Shown: piece by piece, positions 11,565 through 26,101 of the stretch
Position numbering within the stretch: position 1 is the first letter of the stretch
Layout: each line of letters begins with the position of its first letter
Assembly (NCBI GenBank): GCA_027924585.1
Contig: BSBM01002068.1
Coordinates: 62,001 to 126,000, forward strand
Origin: Larix kaempferi
Taxonomy: Eukaryota > Streptophyta > Pinopsida > Pinales > Pinaceae
DNA: 64,000 nucleotides
Direction: 5' to 3'
The notes under the pieces: generated by a model
Databases searched by the model: none
Seen by the model: only the letters and a program-made list of their open reading frames with translations
What the model was told of the DNA's origin: nothing
Position numbers and translations under genes: made by a program

Positions 11565-13188
11565 TTGCACTATTTCCAACACTCCCTCTCAACAAGGAAG
11601 GTATTCTTCGAACACTATATTGTAATCTTGTTCTATCTTTTGTCGACCTATGAGGTGATGCCCTACGCAGCTACTATTCCAACATTCCCTCTTGGCCATG
11701 GAATGCCCCAAGTCGCATTGCATGTAATGGCAACTAAAATTCCCATCAACCCTTCCCATTTTATTTTCTCTTCTTGGTAACCTAGTCAATTATGGGATTC
11801 CTCAAGAAGAGAGTTGATGTGCAACATCTTCGTTCTTTTAAAACATTCTCAGTCATGAAATAGAATACAAGGCAATGCTGATAGTAGGTACACCATATAG
11901 ATGACCAAACCGAAAAAAGGTGTACAAAAATAATACTAGTAGTTATTAGAATACGGGAGCCCACGATGTTGCAACGAATAGATGCATGAGAAGATTAGTA
12001 AATCTGCAACGCAGATGTTACAAATTCTACTCCAGCGTGGATGGAATTGTGATGCAATCTCTTTGAGAAATGCAACAAATAGGGAATTGCATGGACAATA
12101 AAAATGAAGTGGTAGTTTAGCTAGGGATGTAATAACGGATGTGAGATTTGATGTGCGGCAATGATAGCGAATGTCTAGAAAATTCATGAAGCCATTTGAG
12201 TTCATAGCAAGGCAAATGCAAGAAGGGAAGAAGTAGAAGTAAGAAGATGTTGCACATTGACTCGCTGCTTGATGAATCCGGTCATTGACTAGGTTTTCAA
12301 ATGAGGCCACCAAGAAGAGAAAATCAAATGGGAAGGGTTGATGGGAAGTCGTCCTTGCTGTCCTAACAATATGGCACACAAGAATTAGTGTGGTGCATCA
12401 TTCGACCATAAGGAGAAAGGATAGAAAGTACTCACCACTATTTTTTAGGGTAAAATAAAGAAAATCTAGAAGAAAGAACAAGAGCAACAAATGAATACGG
12501 AAGGACACCATTTTAATTAGTGTTTGCAATTGATTAACTATCATTGACCTTTTTAATGTTTATAGCAGCATAACCAGGATCACTAAAAGAATGGCAAAGC
12601 ACATAAACAAAATGAGTGTGGAGCTCGTTTAACCATGATGATAAAAACAATCATCTCCCAACCATAGACAAAGCTATTTGTCTCCCCCGAGCTCAGACCT
12701 TCCAATAGAGAACGATGTACATACAGATAGTAGTAGCACAAACCCTAGAAAACAGGAGAGTAACTTCTCAAATAGTGGAGAACCCCCAAAAATCTGTCTC
12801 TTAACTATAGTAGCGAACCTCTCTTGGCTAGAGCGAACATGCTTGCGTGAATGACCAAATAAGAGGCGGAAGACTCTATTTATACATGTCAAATGGTGAT
12901 TGTTTCCCTTACTGGCTCGACCTAACTTTCCCTAACTAGGCCGACTTGACTGGGGTATTTCTGCTCACTGTTTGGTGCAAATTTCCTGCTATTTTGGGGC
13001 AATTTCCTACTCGGCCGACTAGTCTTCGGGGAATCCAAAAAAATACATTTAATAAATCTCTTCTTTGTTATTCTACCCCAAGATTTTCATTGACCCTTTC
13101 AAGTGTTTTACATGACCAAATACATTGACATCTTCTCCCATTGGAGGTACAATAACAAGATGAAATACAATAAGAATAACATCCGAAG
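11565..13188 (-). repeat. Array A unit 8 (1624 bp)
   Basis: Near-consensus unit; TATA box at 12866-12874 (minus). The distal core around 13020-13090 has extra private substitutions. The variant ACTGGCTCGACC near 12911 is shared with unit 2, a sign of exchange between distant units or of shared ancestry. Confidence 0.9.
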
Positions 13189-14812
13189 TTGCACTATTTC
13201 CAACACTCCCTCTCAACAAGGAAGGTATTCTTCGAACACTGTATTGTAATCTTTTTCTATCTTTGGTCGACCTATAAGGTGAGGCCCTACGCAGCTACTA
13301 TTCCAACATTCCCTGTTGGCCATGGAATGCCCCAAGTCGCATTACATGTAATGGCAACTAAAATTCCCATCAACCCTTCCCATTTTATTTTCTCTTCTTG
13401 GTAAACTACTCAATTATGGGATTCCTCAAGAAGAGAGTTGATGTGCAACATCTTCGTCCTTTTAAAACATTCTCAGTCATGAAATAGAATACAATGCAAT
13501 GTTGATAGTAGGTACACCATATAGATGACCAAACCGAAAAAAGGTGTACAAAAATAATACTAGTAGTTATTAGAAGACGGGAGCCCACGATGTTGCAACG
13601 AATAGATGCATGAGAAGATTAGTAAATCTGCAACGCAGATGTTACAAATTCTACCCCACCGTGGATGGAATTGTGATGCAATCTCTTTGAGAAATGCAAC
13701 AAACAGGGAATTGCATGGACAATAAAAATGAAGTGGTATTTTAGCTAGGGATGTAATAACGGATGTGACAGTTGATGTGCGGCAATGATAGCGAATGTCT
13801 AGAAAATTCATGAAGCCATATGAGTTCATAGCAAGGCAAATGCAAGAAGGGAAGAAGTAGAAGTAAGAAGATGTTGCACATTGACTCGCTGCTTGATGAA
13901 TCCAGTCATTGACTAGGTTTTCAAATGAGGCCACCAAGAAGAGAAAATCAAATGGGAAGGGTTGATGGGAAGTCGTCCTTGCTGTCCTAACAATATGGCA
14001 CACAAGAATTAGTGTGGTGCATCATTCGATCATAAGGAGAAAGGATGGAAAGTACTCACCACTATTTTTTAGGGTAAAATAAAGAAAATCTAGAAGAAAG
14101 AACAAGAGCAACAAATGAATACGGAAGGACACCATTTTAATTAGTGTTTGCAATTGATTAACTATCATTGACCTTTTTAATGTTTATAGCAGCATAACCA
14201 GGATCACTAAAAGAATGGCAAAGCATGTAAACAAAATGAGTGTGGAGCTCGTTTAACCATGATGATAAGAACAATCATTTCCCAACCATAGACAAAGCTA
14301 TTTGTCTCCCCCGAGCTCATACCTTCCAATAGAGAACGATGTACATCCAGATAGTAGTAGCGCAAACCCTAGAAAACAGGAGAGTAACTTCTCAAATAGT
14401 GGAGAACCCCCAAAAATCTGTCTCTTAACTGTAGTAGCGAACCTCTCTTGGCTAGAGCGTACATGCTTGAGTGAATGACCAAATGAGAGGCCGAAGACTC
14501 TTTTTATACAAGTCAAATGGTGATTGTTTCCCTTACTGGGTCGACCTAACTCTCCCTAACTAGGCCGACTTGACTGGGGTATTTTTGCTCACTGTTTGGT
14601 GCAAATTTCCAGCTATTTTGGGGCAGTTTCCTACTCGGCCGACTTGTCTTGGGGGAATTCAAAAAAATACATTTAATAAATCTTTTCTTTGTGATTCCAC
14701 CCCAAGATTTACATTGACTCTTTCAAGTATTTTACATGACCAAATACATTGACATCTTGTCCGATTGGAGGTACAATAATAGGATTAAATACAATAAGAA
14801 TAACTTCCGAAG
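13189..14812 (-). repeat. Array A unit 9 (1624 bp)
   Basis: Near-consensus unit. The TATA box is altered to TATAAAAAG on the minus strand (14500-14508). Confidence 0.9.
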
Positions 14813-16432
14813 TTGCACTATTTCCAACACTCCCTGTCGACAAGGAAGGTATTCTTCGAACACTGTATTGTAATCTTTTTCTATCTTTAGTCGACCTATG
14901 AGGTGATGCCCTACGGAGCTACTATTCCAACATTCGCTCTTGGCCATGGAATGCCCCAAGTCGCACTACATGTAATGGCTACTAAAATTCCCATCAACCC
15001 TTCCCATTTTATTTTCTCTTCTTGGTAACCTAGTCATATATGGGATTCCTCAAGAAGAGAGTTGATGTGCAACATCTTCGTCCTTTTAAAATATTCTCAG
15101 TCATGAAATAGAATACAATGCAATGCTGATAATAGGTACACCATATAGATGACCAAACCGAAAAAAGGTGTACAAAAATAATACTAGTAGTTATTAGAAT
15201 ACGGTAGCCCACGATGTTGCAGCGAATAGATGCATGAGAAGATTAGTAAATCTACAACGCAGATGTTACAAATTCTACTCCACCATGGATGGAATTGTGA
15301 CGCAATCTCTTTGAGAAATGCAGCAAACAAGGAATTGCATGGACAATAAAAATGAAGTGGTAGTTTAGCTAGGGATGTAATAACGGATGTGAGAGTTGAT
15401 GTGCGGCAATGATAGCGAATGTCTAGAAAATGCATGAAGCCATATGAGTTCATAGCAAGGCAAATGCAAGAAGGGAAGAAGTAGAAGTAAGAAGATGTTG
15501 CACATTGACTCGCTGCTTGATGAATCCAGTCATTGACTAGGTTTTCAAATGAGGCCACCAAGAAGAGAAAATCAAATGGGAAGGGTTGATGGGAAGTCGT
15601 CCTTGCTGTCCTAACAATATGGCACACAAGAATTAGTGTGGTGCATCATTCGACCATAAGGAGAAAGGATAGAAAGTACTCACCACTATTTTTTAGTGTA
15701 AAATAAAGAAAATCTAGAAGAGAGAACAAGAGCAACAAATGAATACGGAAGGACACCATTTTAATTAGTGTTTACAATTGATTAACTATCATTGACCTTT
15801 TTAATGTTTATAGCAGCATAACTAGGATCACTAAAAGAATGGAAAAGCACATAAACAAAATGAGTGTGGAGCTCGTTTAACCATGATGATAAAAACAATC
15901 ATCTCCCAACCATAGACAAAGCTATTTGTCTCCCCCGAGCTCAGACCTTCCAATAGAGAACGATGTACATCCAGATAGTAGCAGCGCAAACCCTAGAAAA
16001 CAAGAGAGTAACTTCTCAAATAGTGGAGAACCCCCCAAAATCTGTCTCTTAACTGTAGTAGCGAACCTCTCTTGGCTAGAGCGAACATGCTTGAGTGAAT
16101 GACCAAATGAGAGGCCGAAGACTCTATTTATACAAGTCAAATGGTGATTGTTTTCCTTACTGGGTCGACCTAACTTTCCCTAACTAGGCCGACTTGACTG
16201 GGGTATTTCTGCTCACTGGTGCAAATTTCCCGCTATTTTGGGGCAGTTTCCTACTCGGCCGACTTGTCTTGGGGGAATACAAAAAAATACATTTAATAAA
16301 CCTTTTCTTTGTGATTCCACCCCAAGATTTACATTGACTCTTTCAAGTGTTTGACATGACCAAATACATTGACATCTTGTCCCATTGGAGGTACAATAAC
16401 AAGATGAAATACAATAAGAATAACTTCCGAAG
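14813..16432 (-). repeat. Array A unit 10 (1620 bp)
   Basis: Four bases are lost at about 16214-16218, where GCTCACTGTTTGGTGC reads GCTCACTGGTGC. This accounts for the short period. TATA box at 16124-16132 (minus). Confidence 0.9.
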
Positions 16433-18056
16433 TTGCACTATTTCCAACACTCCCTCTCAACAAGGAAGGTATTCTTCGAACACTGTATTGTAATCTTTTT
16501 CTATCTTTGGTCGACCTATGAGGTGATGCCCTACGCAGCTACTATTCCAACATTCCCTCTTGGCCATGGAATGCCCCAAGTCGCATTACATGTAATGGCA
16601 ACTAAAATTCCCATCAACCGTTCCCATTTTATTTTCTCTTCTTGGTAACCTAGTAAATTATGGGATTCCTCAAGAAGAGAGTTGATGTGCAACATCTTCG
16701 TCCTTTTAAAACATTCTCATCCATGAAATAGAATACAATGCAATGCTGATAGTAGGTACACCATATAGATGACCAAACCGAAAAAAGGTGTACAAAAATA
16801 ATACTAGTAGTTATTAGAATACGGGAGCCCACGATGTTGCAACGAATAGATGCATGAGAAGATTAGTAAATCTGCAACGCAGATGTTACAAATTCTACTC
16901 CAGCGTGGATGGAATTGTGATGCAATCTCTTTGAGAAATGCAACAAACAGGGAATTGCATGGACAATAAAAATGAAGTGGTAGTTTAGCTAGGGATGTAA
17001 TAACGGATGTGAGACTTGATGTGCGGCAATGATAGCGAATGTCTAGAAAATTCATGAAGCCATATGAGTTCATAGCAAGGCAAATGCAAGAAGGGAAGAA
17101 GTAGAAGTAAGAAGATGTTGCACATTGACTCGCTGCTTGATGAATCCAGTCATTGACTAGGTTTTCAAATGAGGCCACCAAGAAGAGAAAATCAAATGGG
17201 AAGGGTTGATGGGAAGTCGTCCTTGCTGTCCCAACAATATGGCACACAAGAATTAGTGTGGTGCATCATTCGACCATAAGGAGAAAGGATAGAAAGTACT
17301 CACCACTATTTTTTAGGGTAAAATAAAGAAAATCTAGAAGAAAGAACAAGAGCAACAAATGAATACGGAAGGACACCATTTTGATTAGTGTTTACAATTG
17401 ATTAACTATCATTGACCTTTTTAATGTTTATAGCAGCATAACCAGGATCACTAAAAGAATGGCAAAGCACATAAACAAAATGAGTGTGGAGCTCGTTTAA
17501 CCATTATGATAAAAACAATCATCTCCCAACCATAGACAAAGCTATTTGTCTCCCCCGAGCTCAGACCTTCCAATAGAGAACGATGTACAACCAGATAGTA
17601 GTAGCGCAAACCCTAGAAAACAGGAGAGTAACTTCTCAAATAGTGGAGAACCCCCAAAAATATGTCTCTTAACTGTAGTAGCGGACCTCTCTTGGCTAGA
17701 GCGAACATGCTTGAGCGAATGACCAAATGAGAGGCCGAAGACTCTATTTATACAAGTCAAATGGTGATTGTTTCCCTTACTGGGTCGACCTAACTTTCCC
17801 TAACTAGGCCGACTTGACTGGGGTATTTCTGCTCACTGTTTGGTGCAAATTTCCCACTATTTTGGGGCAGTTTCCTACTCGGCCGACTTGTCTTGGGGGA
17901 ATACAAAAAAATACCTTTAATAAAACTTTTCTTTTTGATTCCACCCCAAGATTTACATTGACTCTTTCAAGTGTTTTACATGACCAAATACATTGACATC
18001 TTGTCCCATTGGAGGTACAATAACAAGATGAAATACAATAAGAATAACTTCCGAAG
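16433..18056 (-). repeat. Array A unit 11 (1624 bp), twin of unit 6
   Basis: Shares the unit-6 diagnostic variants at about 17655, 17714 and 17931. TATA box at 17744-17752 (minus). Confidence 0.9.
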
Positions 18057-19679
18057 TTGCACTATTTCTAGCACTCCCTCTCAACAAGGAAGGTATTTTT
18101 CGAACACTGTATTGTAATCTTTTTCTATCTTTGGTCGACCTATGAGGTGATGCCCTACGCAGCTACTATTCCAACATTCCCTCTTGGCCATGGAATGCCC
18201 CAAGTCGCATTACATGTAATGGCAACTAAAATTCCCATCAACCCTTCCCATTTTATTTTCTCTTCTTGGTAACCTAGTCAATTATGGTATTCCTCAAGAA
18301 GAGAGTTGATGTGCAACATCTTCGTCCTTTTAAAACATTCTCAGTCATGAAATAGAATACAATGCAATGTTGATAGTAGGTACACCATATAGATGACCAA
18401 ACCGAAAAAAGGTGTACAAAAATAATACTAGTAGTTATTAGAATACGGGAGCCCACGATGTTGCAACGAATAGATGCATGAGAAGATTAGTAAATCTGCA
18501 ACGCAGATGTTACAAATTCTACTCCACCGTGGATGGAATTGTGATGCAATCTCTTTGAGAAATGCAACAAACAGGGAATTGCATGGACAATAAAAATGAA
18601 GTGGTAGTTTAGCTAGGGATGTAATAACGGATGTTAGAGTTGATGTGCGGTAATGATAGCGAATGTCTAGAAAATTCATGAAGCCATATGAGTTCATAGC
18701 AAGGCAAATGCAAGAAGGGAAGAAGTAGAAGTAAGAAGATGTTGCACATTGACTCGTTGCTTGATGAATCCAGTCATTGACTAGGTTTTCAAATGAGGCC
18801 ACCAAGAAGAGAAAATCAAATGGGAAGGGTTGATGGGAAGTCGTCCTTGATGTCCTAACAATATGGCACACAAGAATTAGTGTGGTGCATCATTCGACCA
18901 TAAGGAGAAAGGATAGAAAGTACTCACCACTATTTTTTAGGGTAAAATAAAGAAAATCTAGAAGAAAGAACAAGAGCAACAAATGAATACGGAAGGACAC
19001 CATTTTAATTAGTGTTTACAATTGATTAACTATCATTGACCTTTTTAATGTTTATAGCAACATAACCAGGATCACTAAAAGAATGGCAAAGCACATAAAC
19101 AAAATGAGTGTGGAGCTATGTTAACCATGATGATAAGAATAATCATCTTCCAACCATAGACAAAGCTATTTGTCTCCGCCGAGCTCAGACCTTCCAATAG
19201 AGAACGATGTACATCCAGATAGTAGTAGCGCAAACCGTAGAAAACATGAGAGTAACTTCTCAAATAGTGGAGAACCCCCAAAAATCTGTCTCTTAACTGT
19301 AGTAGCGAACCTCTCTTGGCTAGAGCGAACATGCTTGAGTGAATGACCAAATAAGAGGCCGAAGACTCTATTTATACAAGTCAAATGGTGATTGTTTCCC
19401 TTACTGCGTCGACCTAACTTTCCCTAACTAGGCCGACTTGATTGGGGTATTTTTGCTCACTGTTTGGTGCAAATTTCCCACTATTTTTGGCAGTTTCCTA
19501 CTCGGTCGACTTGGCTTGGGGGAATACAAAAAAATACATTTAATAAATCTTTTCTTTGTGATTCCACCCCAAGATTTACAATGACTCTTTCAAGTGTTTT
19601 ACATGACCAAATACATTGACATCTTGTCCCATTGGAGGTACAATAACGAGATGAAATACAATAAGAATAACTTCCGAAG
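18057..19679 (-). repeat. Array A unit 12 (1623 bp), twin of unit 7
   Basis: Shares the unit-7 diagnostic variants at about 18284, 18633, 19236, 19349 and 19440. TATA box at 19368-19376 (minus). Confidence 0.9.
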
Positions 19680-21305
19680 TTGCACTATTTCCAACACTCC
19701 CTCTCAACAAGGAAGGTATTCTTCGAACACTGTATTGTAATCTTTTTCTATCTTTGGTCGACCTATGAGGTGATGCCCTACGCAGCTTCTATTCCAACAT
19801 TCCCTCTTGGCCATAGAATGCCCCAAGTCGCATTACATGTAATGGCAACTAAAAGTCCCATCGACCCTCCCAATTTTATTTTCTCTTGTTGGTAACCTAG
19901 TCAATTATGGGATTCCTCAAGAAGAGAGTTGATGTGCAACATCTTCGTCCTTTTAAAACATTCTCAGTCATGAAATAGAATACAATGCAATGCTGATAGT
20001 AGGTACACCATATAGATGACCAAACCGAAAAAGGGTGTACAAAAATAATACTAGTAGTTATTAGAATACGGGAGCCCACGATGTTGCAACGAATAGATGC
20101 ATGAGAAGATTAGTAAATCTGCAACGCAGATGTTAGAAATTCTACTCCACCGTGGATGGAATTGTGATGCAATCTCTTTTAGAAATGCAACAAACATGGA
20201 TTTGCATGGACAATAAAAATGAAGTGGTAGTTTAGCTAGGGATGTAATAACGGTTGTGAGAGTTGATGTGCGGCAATGATAGCGAATGTCTAGAAAATTC
20301 ATGAAGCCATATGAGTTCATAGCAAGGCAAATGCAAGAAGGGAAGAAGTAGAAGTAAGAAGATGTCTCACATTGACTCGCTGCTTGATGAATCCAGTCAT
20401 TGACTAGGTTTTCAAATGAGGCCACCAAGAAATAGAAAATCAAATGGGAAGGGTTGATGGGAAGTCGTCCTTGCTGTCCTAACAATATGGCACACAAGAA
20501 TTAGTGTGGTGCATCATTCGACCATAAGGAGAAAGGATAGAAAGTACTCACCACTATTTTTTAGTGTAAAATAAAGAAAATCTAGAAGAAAGAACAAGAG
20601 CAACAAATGAATACGGAAGGACACCATTTTAATTAGTGTTTACAATTGATTAACTATCATTGACCTTTTTAATGTTTATAGCAGCATAACCAGGATCACT
20701 AAAAGAATGGCAAAGCACATAAACAAAATGAAGTGTGGAGCTCGTTTAACCATGATGATAAAAACAATCATCTCCCAACCATAGACAAAGCTATTTATCT
20801 CCCCCGAGCTCAGACATTCCAATAGAGAACGATGTACATCCAGATAGTAGTAGCGTAAACCCTAGAAAACAGGAGAGTAACTTCTCAAATAGTGGAGAAC
20901 CCCCAAAAATCTTTCTCTTAACTGTAGTAGCGAACCTCTCTTGGCTAGAGCGAACATGCTTTAGTGAATGACCAAATGAGAGGCCGAAGACTCTATTTAT
21001 ACAAGTCAAATGGTGATTGTTTCCCTTACTGGGTCGACCTAACTTTCCCTAACTAGGCCGACTTGACTAGGGTATTTCTGCTCACTGTTTTCTTGAAATT
21101 TCCCGCTATTTTGGGGCAGTTTCTTACTCGGCCGACTTGTCTTGGGGGAATAAAAAGAAATACATTTAATAAATCTTTTCTTTGTGATTCCACCCCAAGA
21201 TTTACATTGACTCTTTCAAGTGTTTTACATGACCAAATACATTGACATCTTGTCCCATTGGAGGTACAATAACAAGATGAAATACAATAAGAATAACTTC
21301 CGAAG
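19680..21305 (-). repeat. Array A unit 13 (1626 bp)
   Basis: Small insertions (for example an extra A near 20434 and near 20730) lengthen the unit. TATA box at 20993-21001 (minus). Confidence 0.9.
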
Positions 21306-22929
21306 TTGCACTATTTCCAACACTCCCTCTCAACAAGGAAGGTATTCTTCGAACACTGTATTGTAATCTTTTTCTATCTTTGGTCGAGCTATGAGGTGAT
21401 GCCCTAGGAAGCTACTATTCCAACCTTCCCTCTTGGCCATGGAATGCCCCAAGTTGCATTACATGTAATGGCAACTAAAATTCCCATCAAGCCTTCCCAT
21501 TTTATTTTCTCTTCTTGGTAACCTAGTCAATTATGGGATTCCTCAAGAAGAGAGTTGATGTGCAACATCTTCGTCCTTTTAAAACATTCTCAGTCATGAA
21601 ATAGTATACAATGCAATGCTGATAGTAGGTACACCATATAGATGACCAAACCGAAAAAAGGTGTACAAAAATAATACTAGTAGTTATTAGAATACGGGCG
21701 CCCACGATGTTGCAACGAATAGATGCATGAGAAGATTAGTAAATCTGCAACGCAGATGTTACAAATTGTACTCCACCGTGGATGGAATTGTGATGCAATC
21801 TCTTTGAGAAATGCAACAAACAGGGAATTTCATGGACAATAAAAATGAAGTGGTAGTTTAGCTAGGGATGTAATAACGGATGTGAGAGTTGATGTGCGGC
21901 AATGATAGCGAATGTCTAGAAAATTCATGAAGCCATATGAGTTCATAGCAAGGCAAATGCAAGAAGGGAAGAAGTAGAAGTAAGAAGATGTTGCACATTG
22001 ACTCGCTGCTTGATGAATCCAGTCATTGACTAGGTTTTCAAATGAGGCCACCAAGAAGAGAAAATCAAATGGGAAGGGTTGATGGGAAGTCGTCCTTGCT
22101 GTCCAAACAATATGGCACACAAGAATTAGTGTGGTGCATCATTCGACCATAAGGAGAAAGGATAGAAAGTACTCACCACTATTTTTTAGGGTAAAATAAA
22201 GAAAATCTAGAAGAAAGAACAAGGGCAAGAAATGAATACGGAAGGACACCATTTTAATTAGTGTTTACAATTGATTAAATATCATTGACCTTTTTAATGT
22301 TTATAGCAGCATAACCAGGATCACTAAAAGAATGGCAAAGCACATAAACAAAATGATTGTGGAGCTCGTTTAACCATGATGATAAAAACAATCATCTCCC
22401 AACCATAGACAAAGCTATTTGTCTCCCCCGAGCTCAGACCTTCCAATAGAGAACGATGTACATCCAGATAGTAGTAGCGCAAACCCTAGAAAACAGGAGG
22501 GTAACTTCTCAAATAGTGGAGAACCCCCAAAAATCTGTCTCTTAACTGTAGTAGCGAACCTCTCTTGGCTAGAGCGAACATGCTTGAGTGAATGACCAAA
22601 TGAGAGGCGGAAGACTCTATTTATAAAAGTCAAATGGTGATTGTTTCCCTTACTGGGTCGACCTAACTTTCCCTAACTAGGCCGAATTGACTGGGATATT
22701 TCTGCTCACAGTTTGGTGGAAATTTCCCGCTATTTTAGGGCAGTTTCCTACTCGGCCGACTTGTCTTGGGGTAATACAAAAAAATACATTTAATAAATCT
22801 TTTCTTTGTGATTCCACCCCAAGATTTACATTGACTCTTTCAAGTGTTTTACATGACCCAATACATTGACATCTTGTCCCATTGGAGGTACAATAACAAG
22901 ATGAAATACAATAAGAATAACTTCCGAAG
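21306..22929 (-). repeat. Array A unit 14 (1624 bp)
   Basis: Near-consensus unit. Private changes include TTTCATGG for TTGCATGG near 21829, which creates a stop in the minus passenger frame. TATA box at 22617-22625 (minus). Confidence 0.9.
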
Positions 22930-24551
22930 TTGCACTATTTCCAACAGTCCCTGTCAACAAGGAAGGTATTCTTCGAACATTGTATTGTAATCTTTTTCTA
23001 TCTTTGGTCGACCTATGAGGTGATGCCCTACGCAGCTACTATTCCAACATTCCCTCTCGGCCATGGAATGCCCCAAGTCGCATTACATGTAATGGCAACT
23101 AAAATTCCCATCAACCCTTCCCATTTTATTTTCTCTTCTTGGTAACCTAGTCAATTATGGGATTCCTCAAGAAGAGAGTTGATGTGCAACACCTTCGTCC
23201 TTTGAAAACATTCTCAGTCATGAAATAGAATACAATGCAATGCTGATAGTAGGTACACCATATAGATGACCAAACCAAAAAAGTTGTACAAAAATAATAC
23301 TAGTAGTTATTAGAATACGGGAGCCCACGATGTTGCAACGAATAGATGCATGAGAAGATTAGTAATCTGCAACGCAGATGTTACAAATTCTACTCCACAA
23401 TGGATGGAATTGTGATGCAATCTCTTTGAGAAATGCAACAAACACGAAATTGCATGGACAATAAAAATGAAGTGGTAGTTTAGCTAGGGATGTAATAACG
23501 GATGTGAGAGTTGATGTGCGGCAATGATAGCGAATGTCTAGAAAATTCATGAAGCCATATGAGTTCATAGCTAGGCAAATGCAAGAAGGGAAGAAGTAGA
23601 AGTAAGAAGATGTTGCACATTGACTCGTTGCTTGATGAATCCAGTCATTGATTAGGTTTTCAAATGAGGCGACCAAGAAGAGAAAATCAAATGGGAAGGG
23701 TTGATTGGAAGTAGTCCTTGCTGTCCTAACAATATGGCACACAAGAATTAGTGTGGTGCATCATTCGACCATAAGGAGAAAGGATAGAAAGTACTCACCA
23801 CTATTTTTTAGGTTAAAATAAAGAAAATCTATAAGAAAGAACAAGAGCAACAAATGAATACGGAAGGACACCATTTTAATTAGTGTTTACAATTGATTAA
23901 CTATCATTGACCTTTTTAATGTTTATAGCAGCATAACCAGGATCACTAAAAGAATGGCAAAGCACATAAACAAAATGAGTGTGGAGCTCGTTTAACCATG
24001 ATGATAAAAACAATCATCTCCCAACCATAGACAAAGCTCTTTATCTCCCCCGAGCTCAGACCTTCCAATAGAGAACGATGTACATCCAGATAGTAGTAGC
24101 GCAAACCCTAGAAAACAGGAGAGTAACTTTTCAAATAGTGGAGAACCCCCAAAAATATGTCTCTTAACTGTAGTAGCGAACCTCTCTTGGCTAGAGCGAA
24201 CATGCTTGAGCGAATGACCAAATGAGAGGCCGAAGACTCTATTTATAGAAGTCAAATGGTGATTGTTTCCCTTACTGGTTCGACCTAACTTTCGCTAACT
24301 AGGCCGACTTGACTGGGGTATTTCTACTCACTGTTTGGTGCAAATTTCCCGCTATTTTGGGGCAGTTTCCTACTCGGCCGACTTGTCTTGGTGGAATACA
24401 AAAAAATACATTTAATAAATCTTTTCTTTTTGATTCCACCCCAAGATTTACATTGACTCTTTCAAGTGTTTTACATGACCAAATACATTGACATCTTGTC
24501 CCATTGGAGGTACAATAACAAGATGAAATACAATAAGAATAACTTCCGAAG
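22930..24551 (-). repeat. Array A unit 15 (1622 bp)
   Basis: Small deletions near 23275-23285 and 23364 (AGTAATCTGC for AGTAAATCTGC). It shares ATCTATAAGAAAG and the unit-6-type core variants with units 16 and 17. TATA box at 24239-24247 (minus). Confidence 0.9.
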
Positions 24552-26101
24552 TTGCACTATTTCCAACACTCCCTCTCAACAAGGAAGGTATTCTTCGAAC
24601 ACTGTATTGTAATCTTGTTCTATCTTTGGTCGACCTATGAGGTGATGCCATACGCAGCTACTATTCCAACATTCCCTCTTTGCCATGGAATGCCCCAAGT
24701 CGCATTACATGTAATGGCAACTAAAATTCCCATCAATCCTTCCCATTTTATTTTCTCTTCTTGATAACCTAGTCAATTATGGGATTCCTCAAGAAGAGAG
24801 TTGATGTGCAACATCTTCGTCCTTTTAAAACTATCTCAGTCATGAAATAGAATACAATGCAATGCTGATAGTAGGTACACCATATAGATGACCAAACCGA
24901 AAAAAGTTGTACAAAAATAATACTAGTAGTTATTAGAATACGGGAGCCCACGATGTTGCAACGAATAGATGCATGAGAAGATTAGTAAATCTGCAACGCA
25001 GATGTTACAAATTCTACTCCACCGTGGATAGAATTGTGATGCAATCTCTTTGAGAAATGCAACAAACAGGGAATTGCATGGACAATAAAAATGAAGTGGT
25101 AGTTTAGCTAGGGATGTAATAACGGATGTGAGAGTTGATGTGCGGCAATGATCGGGAATGTCTAGAAAATTCATGAAGCCATATGAGTTGATAGCAAGGC
25201 AAATGCAAGAAGGGAAGAAGTAGAAGTAAGAAGATGTTGCACATTGACTCGCTGCTTGATGAATCCAGTCATTGACTAGGTTTTCAAATGAGGCCACCAA
25301 GAAGAGAAAATCAAATGGGAAGGGTTGATGGGAAGTCGTCCTTGCTGTCCTAACAATATGGCACACAAGAATTAGTGTGGTGCATCATTCGACCATAAGG
25401 AGAAAGGATAGAAAGTACTCACCACTATTTTTTAGGGTAAAATAAAGAAAATCTATAAGAAAGAACAAGAGCAACAAATGAATACGGAAGGAAACCATTT
25501 TAATTAGTGTTTACAATTGATTAACTATCATTGACCTTTTTAATGTTTATAGCAGCATAACCAGGATCACTAAAAGAATGGCAAAGCACATAAACAAAAT
25601 GAGTCTGGAGCTCGTTTAACCATGATGATAAAAACAATCATCTCCCAACCATAGACAAAGCTCTTTATCTCCCCCGAGCCCAGACCTTCCAATAGAGAAC
25701 GATGTACATCCAGCTAGTAGTAGCGCAAACCCTAGAAAACAGGAGAGTAACTTCTCAAATAGTGGAGAACCCCCAAAAATATGTCTCTTAACTGTAGTAG
25801 CGAACCTCTCTTGGCTAGAGCAAACAAGCTTGAGCGAATGACCAAATGAGAGGCCGAAGACTCTATTTAAACAAGTCAAAAGGTGATTGTTTCCCTTACT
25901 GGGTCGACCTAACTTTCCCTAACTAGGCCGACTTGACTTGGCGGAATACAAAAAAATACATTTAATAAATCTTTTCTTTTTGATTCCACGCCAAGATTTA
26001 CATTGACTCTTTCAAGTGTTTTACATGACCAAATACATTGACATCTTGTCCCATTGGAGGTACAATAACAAGATGAAATACAATAAGAATAACTTCCGAA
26101 G
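24552..26101 (-). repeat. Array A unit 16 (1550 bp) with about 74-bp core deletion
   Basis: The core lacks about 74 bp at 25926-25945, apparently collapsed between two GGCCGACTTG repeats of the core. The TATA site is also damaged (CTATTTAAA in plus sense at about 25863). It shares private variants with unit 17, such as AATGATCGGGAATG (about 25148 and 26698) and CTTGATAACC (about 24760 and 26310). Confidence 0.9.
25926..25945. other. Scar of about 74-bp deletion at a GGCCGACTTG direct repeat
   Basis: Other A units carry GGCCGACTTGACTGGGG and, about 74 bp later, GGCCGACTTGTCTTGG. Here only one hybrid copy remains (GGCCGACTTGACTTGG). This is what slippage or single-strand annealing between the two repeats would leave. 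Confidence 0.8.
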
